Below are positions 24,715-33,314 of a stretch of DNA of 62,833 nucleotides, piece by piece. Source of the stretch: Sphingomonas sp. 32-62-10 (lineage in GTDB: Bacteria > Pseudomonadota > Alphaproteobacteria > Sphingomonadales > Sphingomonadaceae). The translations under genes were made by a program, and so were the position numbers. The first letter of the stretch is position 1; each line of letters starts with the position of its first letter. The DNA lies in the NCBI GenBank assembly GCA_002280555.1, contig NCEE01000026.1:1-62833 (forward strand), given 5' to 3'. A model generated the notes under the pieces. It was not told the origin of the DNA. It saw only the letters and a program-made list of their open reading frames with translations, and made no database searches.

Positions 24715-24945
24715 TTACTTGACGACGAACAGGATCAGGATCGCGACGACGAACGCGATCAGGCCCAACAATTCCGACGCGGCGAAACCGATGAACAGAC
24801 GGCCCTGCTGGCCATCAGCTGCTTCCGGATTGCGCAGCGCGCCTTCAAGGAACGAACCGAAGACGTTGCCCACGCCGAGCGCGGCCAGGCCGATACCAAT
24901 CGCCGCAAGGCCGGCACCGATGTACATTGCACCAAGATCAGTCAT
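24715..24945 (-). CDS. atpE: ATP synthase F0 subunit c
   Basis: The proton-translocating ring subunit: 76 residues in two membrane helices joined by a polar loop (RNPEAADGQQG). The H+-binding carboxylate is E58 (FAASELLGL). The first helix has the Gly-rich packing motif AGLAAIGIGLAALGVGNV. The carboxylate environment (A-S-E-L) has no extra Na+ ligand pattern that I can recognise, so H+ coupling is expected. Confidence 0.95.
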   Translation of the reverse strand: MTDLGAMYIGAGLAAIGIGLAALGVGNVFGSFLEGALRNPEAADGQQGRLFIGFAASELLGLIAFVVAILILFVVK

Positions 24946-25001
24946 GTAAAAACTCCCTAAGAATAAGCGTAACTTGATGGAAAAACTGGAACAAACCGAT
25001 C

Positions 25002-25778
25002 CTAGTGCAGGTGCACCGCATCGTTGAGGTAAAGCGAAGTAAGCAGCGCAAACACATAGGCCTGGATCGCGCAGACGAGCAGTTCGAGCGCGCTGACGCC
25101 GATGATCATCACGAAGCTGAGCGCCGAGACGACGATGCCAAGCGGACCGCCTGCGTTTAGGCCCTGCACCACGAAGCTGCCAAACACTTCGAGCAGAATA
25201 TGGCCTGCCGTCATGGCGACAAACAGTCGCAGGCCCAGTGAGAACGGGCGCACCATGAACGAAACGAACTCGACCGGGATGATGACCGGCATCAGCCAGC
25301 CCGGCGCACCGTGCGGCACGAACAGCGAAAAGAAATGCAGACCGTGCTTCCAGAAACCGACCGCGAGCACGATGCCGAACGACAGGAAGGCGAGCACGGC
25401 GGTGACGGTGATGTGGCTGGTGACGGCAAAGGCGTGGACGCCCGGCACGATCGCCAGCGGCAGCACGCCGATCAGATTCGACAGCAAAATGAACATGAAC
25501 AGCGAGAAAATATACGGCGCGAACTTCTTGCCTTCCGGCCCGATGTTCACGCGCATCATATCATCGATGAAGCTGATCACCGATTCCACCGCGACCTGCC
25601 AGCGGCCAGGGATTAGCTGACGCTTCATGCCGCCGCGCATGAACACATAAAGCACGCCGAGCGTGACAAACATGAACAATGCCGAGTTGGTGAACGACAG
25701 ATCGAAGCCGCCAAGCTTCAAATGGCCGAACAATGGTTCGACCAAGAACTGTTCCATCGGGTCTATCTTGCCAGCCAC
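25002..25778 (-). CDS. atpB: ATP synthase F0 subunit a
   Basis: The membrane subunit that forms the two proton half-channels, 258 residues. The essential Arg is R184 in the penultimate-type helix (SLGLRLFVAMTAGH), with NLIGVLP further upstream and a conserved C-terminal QAYVFALLTSLYL. The start is GTG 25778 with AAGG upstream; ATG 25757 is an alternative. It lies between atpI and atpE. Confidence 0.95.
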   Translation of the reverse strand: MAGKIDPMEQFLVEPLFGHLKLGGFDLSFTNSALFMFVTLGVLYVFMRGGMKRQLIPGRWQVAVESVISFIDDMMRVNIGPEGKKFAPYIFSLFMFILLSNLIGVLPLAIVPGVHAFAVTSHITVTAVLAFLSFGIVLAVGFWKHGLHFFSLFVPHGAPGWLMPVIIPVEFVSFMVRPFSLGLRLFVAMTAGHILLEVFGSFVVQGLNAGGPLGIVVSALSFVMIIGVSALELLVCAIQAYVFALLTSLYLNDAVHLH

Positions 25779-25816
25779 GCCCGCTTACCCTTGTTCAACA
25801 ATGCAGGACGCCCGCG

Positions 25817-26116
25817 TCATTCGGGGCGTTCCTTGGAAATTCTGAAGATGTTGCGAAACGCAACAACCACGCTCAACGACAACAGGATCAGCAGCCCCCA
25901 GGGCGACGTGCCGAACCAGCTATCAAAACCCCAGCCGATCACCGCGCCACCCAGTGGAGCGCCGATCAATTCCGCCAGCACTCGACTGCCCTGCTTATAG
26001 CCCTTGCCGGTCGGTGCCGAGATAACCGCTGCCCCGTCCTGCGCCAGCTTCGCACGCGCAATTCGGGCCGCAAGATCATCGGGTCCGTTCTGGCGATCGT
26101 CAGCCAACGCGAGCAC
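25817..26116 (-). CDS. atpI: AtpI-type F0F1 ATP synthase assembly protein
   Basis: A 99-residue protein with two membrane segments (about 45-63 and 70-88: IGAPLGGAVIGWGFDSWFG and PWGLLILLSLSVVVAF). This resembles the AtpI/AtpZ family thought to help assemble the c-ring or import Mg2+. The start is a GTG at 26116. It heads the F0 operon in the usual position. Confidence 0.85.
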   Translation of the reverse strand: MLALADDRQNGPDDLAARIARAKLAQDGAAVISAPTGKGYKQGSRVLAELIGAPLGGAVIGWGFDSWFGTSPWGLLILLSLSVVVAFRNIFRISKERPE

Positions 26117-26196
26117 ATCCTGATAAGAAAACGCCGCCGCGCAAAGAAGCGGGCGACGACATGCACCGGCAGGCCACAGACCCCCGATGCGGGGTC

Positions 26197-26225
26197 GCTT
26201 TAGAAAGGGGGGGCTGGCAAGTCAA
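26197..26225 (-). promoter_or_regulatory. Candidate promoter of the F0 operon
   Basis: On the minus strand TTGACT (26220-26225) is followed after 17 nt by TAAAGC (26197-26202), about 80 bp before the atpI start. The -35 is good and the -10 weak, as is common in alphaproteobacteria. Confidence 0.35.
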
Positions 26226-26235
26226 CCGGGCGTGG

Positions 26236-26259
26236 CCCCGCCTGCCAAGACAGGCGGGG
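26236..26259 (-). terminator. Hairpin after the ydbH-ynbE-ydbL operon
   Basis: Perfect 9-bp arms CCCCGCCTG (26236-26244) and CAGGCGGGG (26251-26259) with a 6-nt loop. It lies between the ydbL stop and the atpI promoter region. There is no T-run, so Rho may be needed. Confidence 0.5.
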
Positions 26260-26290
26260 ATCAGTCCCTAGCATTACGCCGCGCGACCGA

Positions 26291-26686
26291 TCAGAGGCAG
26301 AACGAATCGCGTTCCGGCGCGGCATCGGTGCGCGTTTTCCAGCTGCCGTCGGGAGCCTCGTATTTTTCACCTGGCACGGTCTTGGCGATCAGGTTGCAGC
26401 CCGAGGTGATGGCGAACTGCTCCACTGTCGCGCCATCAGCTGCGCTGCGCGTATAGGCCGCTTTGCGCTGGATGTTGATGTTGTTGACGAGCGCGCGCAG
26501 CGCAGGCGTTTCCGTACCGACGATGCCCAAGTAACCGTCACGCTTTTCGCCAACCTGGCCCGCCGAACGCGCCGCCTGATAGGCTGGATCACGTTGCGCG
26601 AGCGCTGCGGTGGCGGCCAAGCCGGTGACGAGCAAGGCACCAGCCGCGATCGCCAGCTTTGCGGTGTTGCGTGAAAACTTGGCCAT
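26291..26686 (-). CDS. ydbL: YdbL-family (DUF1318) periplasmic protein
   Basis: A 131-residue secreted protein with a signal sequence (...GLAATAALAQ). The DUF1318 pattern is QRDPAYQAARSAGQVGEKRDGYLGIV with RALVNNINIQRKAAYTRSAADGATVEQFAITSGCNLIAKTVPGEKY. It belongs to the YdbH-YnbE-YdbL module: YdbL chaperones or limits the YdbH-YnbE intermembrane lipid bridge in E. coli. ATG 26686 overlaps the ynbE stop (ATGA). Confidence 0.85.
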   Translation of the reverse strand: MAKFSRNTAKLAIAAGALLVTGLAATAALAQRDPAYQAARSAGQVGEKRDGYLGIVGTETPALRALVNNINIQRKAAYTRSAADGATVEQFAITSGCNLIAKTVPGEKYEAPDGSWKTRTDAAPERDSFCL

Positions 26687-26868
26687 CAAAATATCCCTGT
26701 ATTATTCTCAATCAACGCCTTTGCCTTGCCGTCGAGCCGGTAAACGACATCCTGAGTGATCTTGATGTTGAGATTGATGACGATCGGCTTATCCGGCGCG
26801 GTAACGCTGACGCAACCGCCAGCAAGCCCTACTACGCCCAAAAGCGCCATTGTCATCCATCTGCTCAT
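26686..26868 (-). CDS. ynbE: YnbE-like outer-membrane lipoprotein
   Basis: A small lipoprotein (60 residues). Lipobox LAGG-C19 is followed by VSVTAPDKPIVINLNIKITQDVVYRLD, the YnbE core that stacks beta-strands onto the C-terminus of YdbH to bridge the periplasm. I chose ATG 26868 with AAGGG upstream, giving a normal-length signal. An earlier ATG at 26919 overlaps the ydbH stop (ATGA) and would add 17 residues. Confidence 0.82.
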   Translation of the reverse strand: MSRWMTMALLGVVGLAGGCVSVTAPDKPIVINLNIKITQDVVYRLDGKAKALIENNTGIF

Positions 26869-26915
26869 CGCACCCTTGGTCGGTCTCCTGGCGTCTTTCG
26901 TCAATGCGGATTGTT

Positions 26916-29900
26916 TCATGGCATGGGCTCGCTTGCAGGGGGCTGAACGGGTTTGTCAGCCTGTGTTGTGCTTGGTGTGGTCCCGGGCACCGCCCGCTCG
27001 CGCACCTGCTTGTTCTGTTCTTCGATCAACCGGGGCAGATTACGTTCGATCAGTCGGCGCGGATCATAATAGGATTGCGTAAAATCGATCAGCTGGCGAA
27101 ACGGCGCCTCGATTCGGACATTGAAGACGAGCGGCAGTTTTTGCAGCCGGCGGATCAGGAAGTTGCTCTTTGTGCCTGCCCCCTGGCTGATCCCGGCAAA
27201 GCGCACCTCGGTGATCATCTCGCCGGCCAGTGGCCCGTTCATCTCGATCGCCAGCGTTTTGTATTTCAGCGATTTCAGCGCCTGAAAGGCCATATTGCCC
27301 CAAAACCCCAGATCTTCCTGCGACAATTCACCGACATAGGCGATCGTGCCGCCCGACTCGCGCACCGTCAGCGTGCCGTCCTCGATCCGACCGCCCTGCT
27401 CGTTGAAAACCATCGGCAGCACCCCGTCGAAGGTGCCCGTGGCATCGAGATTCTTGAAATCAAACTGCTGCAGAAACTGAGCGGCATTCACGCCTTCGAC
27501 TCGAAACGTCATCCGCCGTTCCCGGCTTTCGGTAAAGTCGAGCACGCTTGGCTCGAGCACCAGCGTGCCCCCGGCAAACGGCCACCGCCCACCTTCCACT
27601 GCAACGCGCGATCCCGGGAGGGTCTGGTAGCGCACCAGCCCCTCGGTCACCGGGACACCTGGATTGATGATCGCGATGGACGCCACCTGACCGGGCGCGC
27701 TTTCCAGATTAAGCAGATCGGTGAAGCGGATCTCCCCCGACAGACCCGTCACTGGACCAAAAGCGGCAGCCAGATCGGTGCCGGTGGTCCGGAATACGCC
27801 GTCGCTTTTGACCCCATCGCGCGTCCAGCGGACCTGGCCGCTGCCTGAAACGACGCCTTTCACTTCGGCGATTACGCCCTTGGTAAAACGGGTCAGCTGG
27901 AGAGGTTGCAGCGCTTCACCAAAGCTGATTCCCGGAACATCAAGATCAGCGTGGCCGATACCGCTGCCAAGATCGTGCGCGATCGACACCGTCGTCACCG
28001 ACGTGCCGGTTTCAGAATGTTGCAGCCCCGCCGTGGCCACGATCCGGTTGTCGGCCAGCGTAAACGACACGTCCTTGCTGGCGAGCGGATAAAAACGCGG
28101 ATCAGCATCGTCGTCGGCAACGATCAAGCTGCCGGTGATGGCCAGCCTATGGCCATCAAACTGCCAATTGCCTTCGCTACCGGACATTAGCAGCGGCACC
28201 CGCGCGATATGCCCCGCCCCGGCAGCAAACCGACCGTTCGCCCCCTGTTTGACGAGTTGTCCATTCAAGCTGCCGATATCGAGCCTTGTGACGCGATCAG
28301 AGTCGCCAAGCCGGGCCGCAAGCCCAGCGACCTGAAAATCGCGCGCCGACACGCCAAACCGCGCCGATGCTGCGGTCAGGGTCAGAGGGGAGCCGCCCAG
28401 TGCCCCCGCCAGCCGTGGCGAGGCGATCCTCCCGCTTCCGCTCATCGTGCTGCCGTTGACGCTCACCAACGCTTCGCCCGTGGGGCAAAGCTGCAGCCGG
28501 GCGCTGCCTAGCGCCAGCGATCCGATCGTCAGCCGATCAAAATTGAGCGGGGCGCACGCCCGATTGATCCGCCAGCGACGTCGCCCGTCCCATTCAGCCT
28601 GCAGCGCCAACCGCGCGCCATCGATCCGCCCGCTGCCGATTGGCCCGGATAGCGTGGCAAATGTCGACAGCCGGGTCGCGCCGCCTGGGGTTGCGGTAAA
28701 ATCGACATTGGTCAGCGAAAGCGCCGCACCGCCCGCAGCATAAGGCCTGACGATCCCGCTGCCGGTGATGGGCGATCCGGCAACATTCTGTGCGAGCCGG
28801 ATGACGGCTTCGGGCAGTCCACCCCCGGCGATCGCCAGCGTACCGTTCAGGCGAACGCCGTCCGGGCCAATTTCGACACCATCGCCCCGGTTGAGCGTTA
28901 CCAGCGCGCCACTCGCCGAACGGGCCTCGACCGCTGACAGGTTGATATTCTGGGTATCCGCCTTGCTCACCAGGCCTACGTCACCGCCAACGGTCATATC
29001 ATTCCCGGCCATCACCGCCGCCCGGACAAGTTGGTCGAGAAGCGGCGCAAGCGGCGTGCCCCCCGCCCCGCCGCGCCACCCCGCCAGCATTGTCCGCGTT
29101 GCGGGTGCCATCGAAGCGCCGGTGAGCGACGCGTGCCCCTGCAGATCGCTGCCCTGCCTGCCCACCCGATAGCGCCCGACCAGCGTCGCGCCCTTGGCCT
29201 TCAGCGCCGAAGTCAACAATAGCCCGCTTTGCACCGAATATCCGCCGCGCGTTGACGCAGCCGATCCTTCAAAATCAACCACGCCCGATAGCGCCTCGAC
29301 CCGAGCCGCCGGCGCTTGCACCCCGGCTAGCGACACCGCCGCTCTGCCCTGCCAGCGATCAAACCGGGCATCGAGACGAGCGTCGAAGGCGATTGCCGCG
29401 CCAGACGCCCGCGTTGAACCGCAAGCGACCGTCGCGGCCCGTAGCGGTCCCATCAGGCGGGGCTGGCGATCGGTGATCTGCACGGCCCAGTTGGCCGCTA
29501 CCCGATCGGCGGTGCACCCGGCTGCCGTCAGCCGCTCGCTGATCAATGTCGCGCGCCCGGACCAGCCATTGTCAAGACGCCCCCGCCCTGCGAGCTTGAT
29601 GCCAATCACGCCTTGCGGCGCCGTCAGCTGCATCCGGCCATCGGCAATATCGAGATCGATGGCTGGTAACGTCACTGGACCACCGGTCGATGCAGGCAGC
29701 AGGCGATCAAGACTGCCGAGCAACAGCTTGCCGTCCACAAGCGATCCGCGGAGCCGTACCGCCCCGGCGCGAAGCCCCGTCACCGTCGCTCCGTTAAGGC
29801 CGATTCGGGTCGACACCTCCACCCAATCTGCCACCAAATCGGGCCGCGCTGGATCGCCGATCACCACGCCGGTCAACCGTTGGGTGTTGAAGCCGATATC

Positions 29901-30128
29901 GGCAATCCGGTAGCGCGCCTTGGCGCCGTGATCGGCCAGATAGCTTTCGATGTAATTATTGGCGATCGGTTTGCGCTGGCTCCAGACGCCCAGCAGCCCC
30001 GCCAGCGACACGGCGGCAATGCCCAGTGACCAGCGCGACGCGCCATTATACCAGCGCCTTCTGGAGCGAGCCGGAGAAAGATCGGCATCCGGCGCTGTAT
30101 CGCGTTCTGCCGCCACGGTAATCGTCAC
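26916..30128 (-). CDS. ydbH: YdbH-like intermembrane phospholipid transport protein (AsmA-like)
   Basis: A very long periplasm-spanning protein (about 1070 residues). One N-terminal membrane anchor (WSLGIAAVSLAGLLGVW) is followed by extended repetitive beta-structure of AsmA-like/RBG type. The C-terminal domain has the YdbH family pattern (GTFDGVLPMVFNEQGGRIEDGTL...GNMAFQALKSLKYKTLAIEMNGPLAGEM). It is first in the ydbH-ynbE-ydbL operon, whose products form a hydrophobic lipid conduit from inner to outer membrane. The start is uncertain: GTG 30128 gives a short N-terminus before the anchor, and GTG 30182 would add 18 residues. Confidence 0.85.
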   Translation of the reverse strand: MTITVAAERDTAPDADLSPARSRRRWYNGASRWSLGIAAVSLAGLLGVWSQRKPIANNYIESYLADHGAKARYRIADIGFNTQRLTGVVIGDPARPDLVADWVEVSTRIGLNGATVTGLRAGAVRLRGSLVDGKLLLGSLDRLLPASTGGPVTLPAIDLDIADGRMQLTAPQGVIGIKLAGRGRLDNGWSGRATLISERLTAAGCTADRVAANWAVQITDRQPRLMGPLRAATVACGSTRASGAAIAFDARLDARFDRWQGRAAVSLAGVQAPAARVEALSGVVDFEGSAASTRGGYSVQSGLLLTSALKAKGATLVGRYRVGRQGSDLQGHASLTGASMAPATRTMLAGWRGGAGGTPLAPLLDQLVRAAVMAGNDMTVGGDVGLVSKADTQNINLSAVEARSASGALVTLNRGDGVEIGPDGVRLNGTLAIAGGGLPEAVIRLAQNVAGSPITGSGIVRPYAAGGAALSLTNVDFTATPGGATRLSTFATLSGPIGSGRIDGARLALQAEWDGRRRWRINRACAPLNFDRLTIGSLALGSARLQLCPTGEALVSVNGSTMSGSGRIASPRLAGALGGSPLTLTAASARFGVSARDFQVAGLAARLGDSDRVTRLDIGSLNGQLVKQGANGRFAAGAGHIARVPLLMSGSEGNWQFDGHRLAITGSLIVADDDADPRFYPLASKDVSFTLADNRIVATAGLQHSETGTSVTTVSIAHDLGSGIGHADLDVPGISFGEALQPLQLTRFTKGVIAEVKGVVSGSGQVRWTRDGVKSDGVFRTTGTDLAAAFGPVTGLSGEIRFTDLLNLESAPGQVASIAIINPGVPVTEGLVRYQTLPGSRVAVEGGRWPFAGGTLVLEPSVLDFTESRERRMTFRVEGVNAAQFLQQFDFKNLDATGTFDGVLPMVFNEQGGRIEDGTLTVRESGGTIAYVGELSQEDLGFWGNMAFQALKSLKYKTLAIEMNGPLAGEMITEVRFAGISQGAGTKSNFLIRRLQKLPLVFNVRIEAPFRQLIDFTQSYYDPRRLIERNLPRLIEEQNKQVRERAVPGTTPSTTQADKPVQPPASEPMP

Positions 30129-30236
30129 TCCCAACCCGCCCCTCACCCTGCCACAGGGCGCGATGTCGTGACCATAAGCCACGATCGCGCCTGCGCAATT
30201 GCCTGGTTACCGAACAGACCTTAATCCTTGAAACGC

Positions 30237-30965
30237 ATGAGCGTTCCCACCCCCGAAATGATCGACTCGACTCCGGATGTCGGCGACGCCAGCGTGCCTG
30301 GGCATGCCGGCCACCGCGCGCGAATGCGCCAGCGGTTGCTGGGGCATGGCGGTGATGCGTTGCTTGATCATGAACTAATCGAATATCTGCTTGCCCTGGC
30401 GATCCCCCGCCGCGATACCAAGCCGCTCGCCAAGGCGTTGCTGGCCGAATTTGGGGGAATCGGCGGGCTTTTCACCGCAGAGCCTGAGGCGCTGATGCGG
30501 GTGAAAGGCATGGGCGAAACGGCGGTTGCCGCAATCAAGATTGCCCAGGCCGCCGCCCTCCGGTTGCTGCGCGCCAAGGTGGCCGAGCAGCCGGTGCTGA
30601 GCAACTGGCAGGCGCTGATCGATTATCTCCAGGCCGATATGGCGCATCACGTGATTGAGCGGGTGCGCGTACTCCACTTGAACACCCGCAACATGTTGAT
30701 TCGCGACGAGTTGGTAAGCGAAGGTTCGATCGACGAAGCGGCGGTGCATGTCCGTGAAGTTATCCGTCGCGCGATTGATCTCGGATCGGCGGCGATCATT
30801 CTGGTGCACAACCATCCGAGCGGCGATCCATCGCCAAGCCGGGCCGATATCGATCTTACGCGGCAAATTGCCGAGGCCGGGAAACGACTGGGGATCACCG
30901 TGCACGATCACCTGATCATCGGGGCGACCGGTCATGTCAGCCTTCGCGCACAAGGGCTGATCTGA
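30237..30965 (+). CDS. radC: RadC / UPF0758 JAMM-type protein
   Basis: A 242-residue protein. Residues 20-90 hold a helix-hairpin-helix region (LLAEFGGIGGLFTAEPEALMRVKGMGETAVAAIK). The C-terminal MPN/JAB domain has the metal motif HNHPSGDPSPSRAD, as in all RadC proteins. The historical link to DNA repair is uncertain; the family's activity is unknown. ATG 30237 is preferred over TTG 30228. It is divergent from ydbH. Confidence 0.9.
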   Translation: MSVPTPEMIDSTPDVGDASVPGHAGHRARMRQRLLGHGGDALLDHELIEYLLALAIPRRDTKPLAKALLAEFGGIGGLFTAEPEALMRVKGMGETAVAAIKIAQAAALRLLRAKVAEQPVLSNWQALIDYLQADMAHHVIERVRVLHLNTRNMLIRDELVSEGSIDEAAVHVREVIRRAIDLGSAAIILVHNHPSGDPSPSRADIDLTRQIAEAGKRLGITVHDHLIIGATGHVSLRAQGLI

Positions 30966-30978
30966 CACACAACAAAAA

Positions 30979-31013
30979 GCGGCCGCGATACCAGGGGAAA
31001 GTATCGCGGCCGC
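30979..31013 (-). terminator. Strong intrinsic terminator between radC and the EF-hand gene
   Basis: Perfect 13-bp arms GCGGCCGCGATAC (30979-30991) and GTATCGCGGCCGC (31001-31013). On the minus strand the stem is followed by TTTTTGTTG, so it terminates the EF-hand gene; it may also stop radC transcripts. Confidence 0.9.
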
Positions 31014-31052
31014 AATCATGCGGGGGTGCTCAATCCCCGCCGAACGGGAAGA

Positions 31053-31517
31053 TTATCCCTTGTTCGATGACAGGAAGCCGGTCAGCTCGGTCTTGGTAAC
31101 CGACTTGCTCTTGTCCGCATCGGCCTGCGCGAAGGCGGACTTGGTCCAGGTCTTCATCGACTTGCTTTCCGCCGTCACCGACTTGTCGGAGGCTGAGCGC
31201 AGCGCGACCATCCAAGCGCCAAATTCGGCGGTGTTCAGAGTGCCATTGCTATCCTTATCATAGGTCGGAAATTCAGCTTTAACGACCTGCGCAATCTGAT
31301 CCGGGGCGGTCACTGGCTGCGCCGCAGTGGAAGCCTCCGCTGGCGGCTGCTGAACGGTCGACGGATCGCCCGGGGCAGGTGCTGTGGGTGTCGTCGACTG
31401 GCCGAGTGTCTGTGCAGCAGACGACGGTGGTACCGGCTGCATGTCAGTCGGGGTTTGCTGCGCGATTGCAGGGGCGGCAACCAGCATGGCGCTGGCGAGC
31501 AAAGTAAGTTTCAACAT
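31053..31517 (-). CDS. Secreted EF-hand calcium-binding protein
   Basis: A 154-residue exported protein with a signal peptide (MLKLTLLASAMLVAAPAIAQ), a Pro/Thr/Gln-rich linker (about 21-75) and two EF-hand loops near the C-terminus: DKDSNGTLNTAEF (a canonical 12-residue loop) and DADKSKSVTKTEL (less complete). ATG 31517 has GGAGAAA upstream. It probably buffers or senses Ca2+ in the periplasm. Similar small EF-hand proteins are common in sphingomonads. Confidence 0.85.
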   Translation of the reverse strand: MLKLTLLASAMLVAAPAIAQQTPTDMQPVPPSSAAQTLGQSTTPTAPAPGDPSTVQQPPAEASTAAQPVTAPDQIAQVVKAEFPTYDKDSNGTLNTAEFGAWMVALRSASDKSVTAESKSMKTWTKSAFAQADADKSKSVTKTELTGFLSSNKG

Positions 31518-31720
31518 CGTGTTTCTCCAATTTCCACTCAAAATTCGGTGAGGCGGCGAGAGGGGGTGGCTTGCTGCCTCATCCTAACAAACCCCAGTCG
31601 ATTGATTTAGCTGCACAATTTCGTTGTTTGGTGACACGGCCTGTCCCTGCTACCTCCCGGCTCGTCTTGAGTCCGTTCGCCTCGCGCGACGACTTGCTGC
31701 CAATCACCCAAGGAACAGCC

Positions 31721-33037
31721 ATGATTCCCCGTTACTCCCGCCCCGAAATGGTTGCCCTGTGGACGCCCGAAGCCCGGTTTCGCATCTGGTTTGAAATCGA
31801 GGCGCACGCCACCGATGCGCTCGCCGAGCTGGGCGTGGTGCCGAAAGAGGCAGCGGCCGCGCTGTGGCGCTGGTGGGCCACCGATCCGGTGATCGATGTC
31901 GCCGCTATCGATGCGATCGAGGCGGTCACCAAGCATGACGTGATCGCCTTCCTCACCTGGGTTGCCGAGCAGGTGGGCGATGAGGCGCGCTTCATGCACC
32001 AGGGGATGACGTCCAGCGATGTGCTCGACACGTGTCTTGCGGTGCAGCTTGCGCGGGCCGCCGATCTGCTGATCGCTGATATCGATGCGCTGCTCGCCGT
32101 GCTGAAGCGCCGCGCGATCGAACACAAGCTGACCCCCACCATCGGTCGCAGCCACGGCATCCACGCCGAACCCGTCACCTTTGGCCTGAAGCTGGCCCAG
32201 GCCTATGCCGAGTTCGATCGCAACCGCGCCCGGCTGGTCGCGGCGCGGTCGGATATCGCGACCTGCGCGATTTCCGGTGCGGTCGGCACCTTCGCCAATA
32301 TCGATCCGGCGGTGGAGGCGCATGTCGCAGCCAAGCTGGGCCTGTCGGTGGAGCCGGTTTCCACCCAGGTGATCCCGCGCGACCGGCATGCTATGTTCTT
32401 TGCGACGCTGGGCGTCATCGCCAGTTCGATCGAGCGGCTGGCGACCGAAATCCGGCACCTGCAGCGCACAGAAGTGCTGGAAGCCGAGGAGTATTTCTCG
32501 CCCGGCCAAAAGGGCTCATCGGCAATGCCGCACAAGCGCAACCCAGTTCTGACCGAAAACCTGACCGGCCTTGCGCGGATGGTGCGCGGGTACGTCACCC
32601 CGGCGCTGGAGAATGTCGCGCTGTGGCATGAACGCGATATCAGCCACTCGTCGGTCGAACGCTATATCGGCCCCGATGCGACAATCACGCTCGATTTCGC
32701 GCTCGCCCGGCTGACGGGGGTGATGGACAAGCTGCTCGTCTATCCTGAGCGGATGGAGAAGAACCTCAACAAGATGGGTGGTCTCGTCCACTCACAGCGC
32801 GTGCTGCTCGCGCTGACGCAAGCCGGGGTGAGCCGCGAGGATTCCTATCGTCTCGTCCAGCGCAACGCGATGAAGGTGTGGGAAAGCGACGGCGCGCTCT
32901 CGCTGCTCGATCTGCTACTAGCCGACCCGGACGTCACCGCCGCGCTGCCGCCCGAGGAAATCGAGGCAAAGTTCGATCTTGGCTATCACCTCAAGCATGT
33001 AGACACGATCTTCGCACGGGTATTTGGGGATGGTTGA
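31721..33037 (+). CDS. purB: Adenylosuccinate lyase
   Basis: A cytosolic purine-biosynthesis enzyme that cleaves SAICAR and adenylosuccinate. It has 438 residues. Motifs: MTSSDVLDT, IGRSHGIHAEP (catalytic His) and the superfamily signature GSSAMPHKRNP. ATG 31721 has an AAGGA ribosome-binding site; an upstream extension in frame is non-homologous. Confidence 0.96.
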   Translation: MIPRYSRPEMVALWTPEARFRIWFEIEAHATDALAELGVVPKEAAAALWRWWATDPVIDVAAIDAIEAVTKHDVIAFLTWVAEQVGDEARFMHQGMTSSDVLDTCLAVQLARAADLLIADIDALLAVLKRRAIEHKLTPTIGRSHGIHAEPVTFGLKLAQAYAEFDRNRARLVAARSDIATCAISGAVGTFANIDPAVEAHVAAKLGLSVEPVSTQVIPRDRHAMFFATLGVIASSIERLATEIRHLQRTEVLEAEEYFSPGQKGSSAMPHKRNPVLTENLTGLARMVRGYVTPALENVALWHERDISHSSVERYIGPDATITLDFALARLTGVMDKLLVYPERMEKNLNKMGGLVHSQRVLLALTQAGVSREDSYRLVQRNAMKVWESDGALSLLDLLLADPDVTAALPPEEIEAKFDLGYHLKHVDTIFARVFGDG

Positions 33038-33062
33038 TCAATCTAGTGTTTCCCACTAGATT
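33034..33062 (+). promoter_or_regulatory. Leaderless promoter with overlapping operator of the toxin-antitoxin pair
   Basis: A -35 box TTGATC (33034-33039), a 17-nt spacer and a -10 TAGATT (33057-33062) place the start of transcription at about 33069, which is the A of the antitoxin ATG. No ribosome-binding site precedes that ATG. A perfect palindrome ATCTAGTG (33041-33048)/CACTAGAT (33054-33061) fills the spacer and covers the -10, as expected for autorepression by the antitoxin. Confidence 0.6.
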
Positions 33063-33068
33063 ACACCA

Positions 33069-33314
33069 ATGGATCGACTGATCACCGCGACAGAAGCCAA
33101 TCAGCGCTTCTCGGAGATGCTCCGCGACGTGCAGAGCGGCGAAAGCTTTGTCGTAACGTCGCGCGGTAAGCCGGTAGCGCGACTTGTACCCATCGATGAA
33201 GCAACGGCGATTGCCGAGCAGCGTAGGAAGGTTCACGATTTCCTCGATTATGTCGAAACCTTGCCGATTAGAGATGCCGGCCCCTGGAAGCGCGACGATT
33301 TGTACGACCGGTGA
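33069..33314 (+). CDS. Phd/YefM-type antitoxin
   Basis: An 81-residue antitoxin of a type II system. The N-terminal Phd/YefM fold reads ITATEANQRFSEMLRDVQSGESFVVTSRGKPVARLVPID. The charged C-terminal tail would neutralise the PIN toxin. The stop overlaps the toxin GTG (GTGA). The gene seems to be translated from a leaderless mRNA and is likely autoregulated through the palindrome upstream. Confidence 0.88.
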   Translation: MDRLITATEANQRFSEMLRDVQSGESFVVTSRGKPVARLVPIDEATAIAEQRRKVHDFLDYVETLPIRDAGPWKRDDLYDR

